Below, one piece after another: positions 63,119 through 64,000 of a DNA stretch of 64,000 bases. The stretch covers positions 58,023-122,022 of the forward strand of contig CASFPN010000016.1 of NCBI GenBank assembly GCA_949296425.1, in the 5' to 3' direction. This stretch comes from an uncultured bacterium (GTDB taxonomy: Bacteria; Cyanobacteriota; Vampirovibrionia; Gastranaerophilales; Gastranaerophilaceae). Within the stretch, counting starts at the first letter, position 1. Every line of letters begins with the position of its first letter. Both the position numbers and the translations under genes were made by a program. Under the pieces are notes generated by a model that was given only the letters and a program-made list of their open reading frames with translations, was not told the DNA's origin and did not search any database.

Positions 63119-64000
63119 TTATTCAAGAATATACAAAGGAGAACAGCCCCAGCCGCTTCCATTTTCACAATCATCTTTGTAGTTCTCTTCTGTTATATAT
63201 ACATTATTTGGAGAATTGCAAGCATTTACATTACTATTAATACCACTGTTTGCTCTCATCGAAAATGACGGCTGTGTATGACCATAGGGGATATAAAAAT
63301 AAAATATATCTCTGCCAATCATATTCGGTTTTTTAGCACCGTTTACATCAATAAAAACATTTCGCATTCCGCAGGAAAAATTTATCCAGGCGCCATCAGG
63401 AAGATAAAATGTATATAACCAATAACCTGAATTTGAAGTCTGAGGCTCTTTCTTTTTATTATACCATTCCCCGTCTCTATGCCAGCTAACATCGCGGTTA
63501 GCGTTTGCACCGGTAAGTGTTGTTGAAGTATTTTGGTTATTTTCAAATACTTCACATTTTATTCCTGATTTAACATATTTGAGCCGAGCACCAATGTCAC
63601 ATACATAATAAACCATATCCGTCCAATTATCATCTGTAAAAGTCGGAACTACATTACCGTCTTCGAATGCTGAGAGCATAGCCTGCGCAACTGCAGAATA
63701 TTGTTTTTTAAACATAGCCTTAAATTGCTTATCCTGTGCATCGTTTATAACAGACGGCAGAGTCATTGCTGCAACCACGCCGATGATACCAAGGGTGATT
63801 AAGACTTCCGCAAGGGTGAACGCACATTTACGTTTTAATAAAGCGAGCCTGTTATTGTGATGTTCCATATCACTATTATGACATAGCTTTGACTTTTTGA
63901 CAAGAGAGAGGACTCTTTGGTGTTTTGGGGACAAATGAATGCGTTTCATTAAAATATCAATGCAGTCCTGAAACAAGTTAACCAGGACAAAATGTAAAGC
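63119..64000 (-). CDS. Pseudopilin-like protein, 5' end beyond window
   Basis: At least 285 aa; the frame is open to the last base, so the start lies outside or is an internal TTG/ATG. The leader (RVLSLVKKSKLCHNSDMEHH, then LLKRKCAFTLAEV) is plainly related to that of the 58.7-kb gene. Core VLITLGIIGVVAAMTLP, then NVFIDVNGAKKPNMIGRDIF and CENGSGWGCSPLYILE. Its first in-window bases match the CCTGAAACAAGTTAACCAGGAC repeat style. Confidence 0.8.
   Translation of the reverse strand, partial: ALHFVLVNLFQDCIDILMKRIHLSPKHQRVLSLVKKSKLCHNSDMEHHNNRLALLKRKCAFTLAEVLITLGIIGVVAAMTLPSVINDAQDKQFKAMFKKQYSAVAQAMLSAFEDGNVVPTFTDDNWTDMVYYVCDIGARLKYVKSGIKCEVFENNQNTSTTLTGANANRDVSWHRDGEWYNKKKEPQTSNSGYWLYTFYLPDGAWINFSCGMRNVFIDVNGAKKPNMIGRDIFYFYIPYGHTQPSFSMRANSGINSNVNACNSPNNVYITEENYKDDCENGSGWGCSPLYILE

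Overview
The window is AT-rich, densely coded chromosomal DNA from a diderm, flagellated bacterium. The best guess is an uncultured gut 'Melainabacteria'/Gastranaerophilales-type organism (Vampirovibrionia). The clues are seven pseudopilin-like genes sharing the N-terminal motif FTLAEVLITLGIIGVVAA, an LPS gene (kdsA), rod/basal-body genes, and many short exported proteins without recognisable families. This placement is inference from gene style, not from a marker-gene tree.

Layout. 0-7.6 kb: rpsB (5' end cut by the window edge) and tsf, a small ORF, a tandem pair of exported paralogues, uvrA, a YjbR-like gene and a membrane protein. 7.6-12.3 kb: an accessory island next to tRNA-Leu(GAG). It has a 16-bp copy of the tRNA 3' end at its far side, two copies of a hairpin element with compensatory changes, four repeats of a coding-like tail, a RhuM-Fic/Doc fusion and proteins of unknown function. 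12.4-16.1 kb: a glycosyltransferase and four flagellar rod genes whose spacers hold 63-bp repeat arrays. 16-20 kb: pseudopilin-like genes, small ribbon-helix-helix proteins and repeats. 20-33 kb: outer-envelope and cell-division genes, a TPR protein, a CtpA-type protease, cdd, a radical SAM protein, folP, gatB and a SIS isomerase. 33-38.5 kb: two XRE regulators, each divergent from a pseudopilin-like gene, with pheS, an MBL hydrolase and kdsA between them. 38.5-42.6 kb: the rpmG-tRNA-Trp-secE-nusG-rplK-rplA operon, a coiled-coil gene and coaD. 42.6-53 kb: a MITE-like element, a metalloprotease-like gene, a fused AddB/AddA-like helicase with a separate Fe-S nuclease, another pseudopilin, then map and adk. 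53-64 kb: gyrB, a degenerate HD-GYP protein, a pseudopilin behind rsmH-ftsL, gltX and a last pseudopilin running off the edge.

Most striking signal. Six runs of exactly ten C (G on the coding strand) occur in otherwise AT-rich DNA. Each lies between a start codon (usually with a good Shine-Dalgarno) and a long ORF, or within the end of that ORF, and each puts the two parts out of frame. Five would be joined by one extra G (11, or 8) and one by 9 or 12. Four lie in the leaders of pseudopilin-like genes, one near a pseudopilin C-terminus, and one in the N-terminus of an HEXXH protein. This looks like a set of phase-variable (contingency) loci for surface or secreted proteins. Because all six runs are exactly ten, a technical cap on homopolymer length must be ruled out first.

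The leaders behind these tracts are long, stop-free and built from dispersed intergenic repeats and repeated FTLAE-like modules, which is unusual for prepilins.
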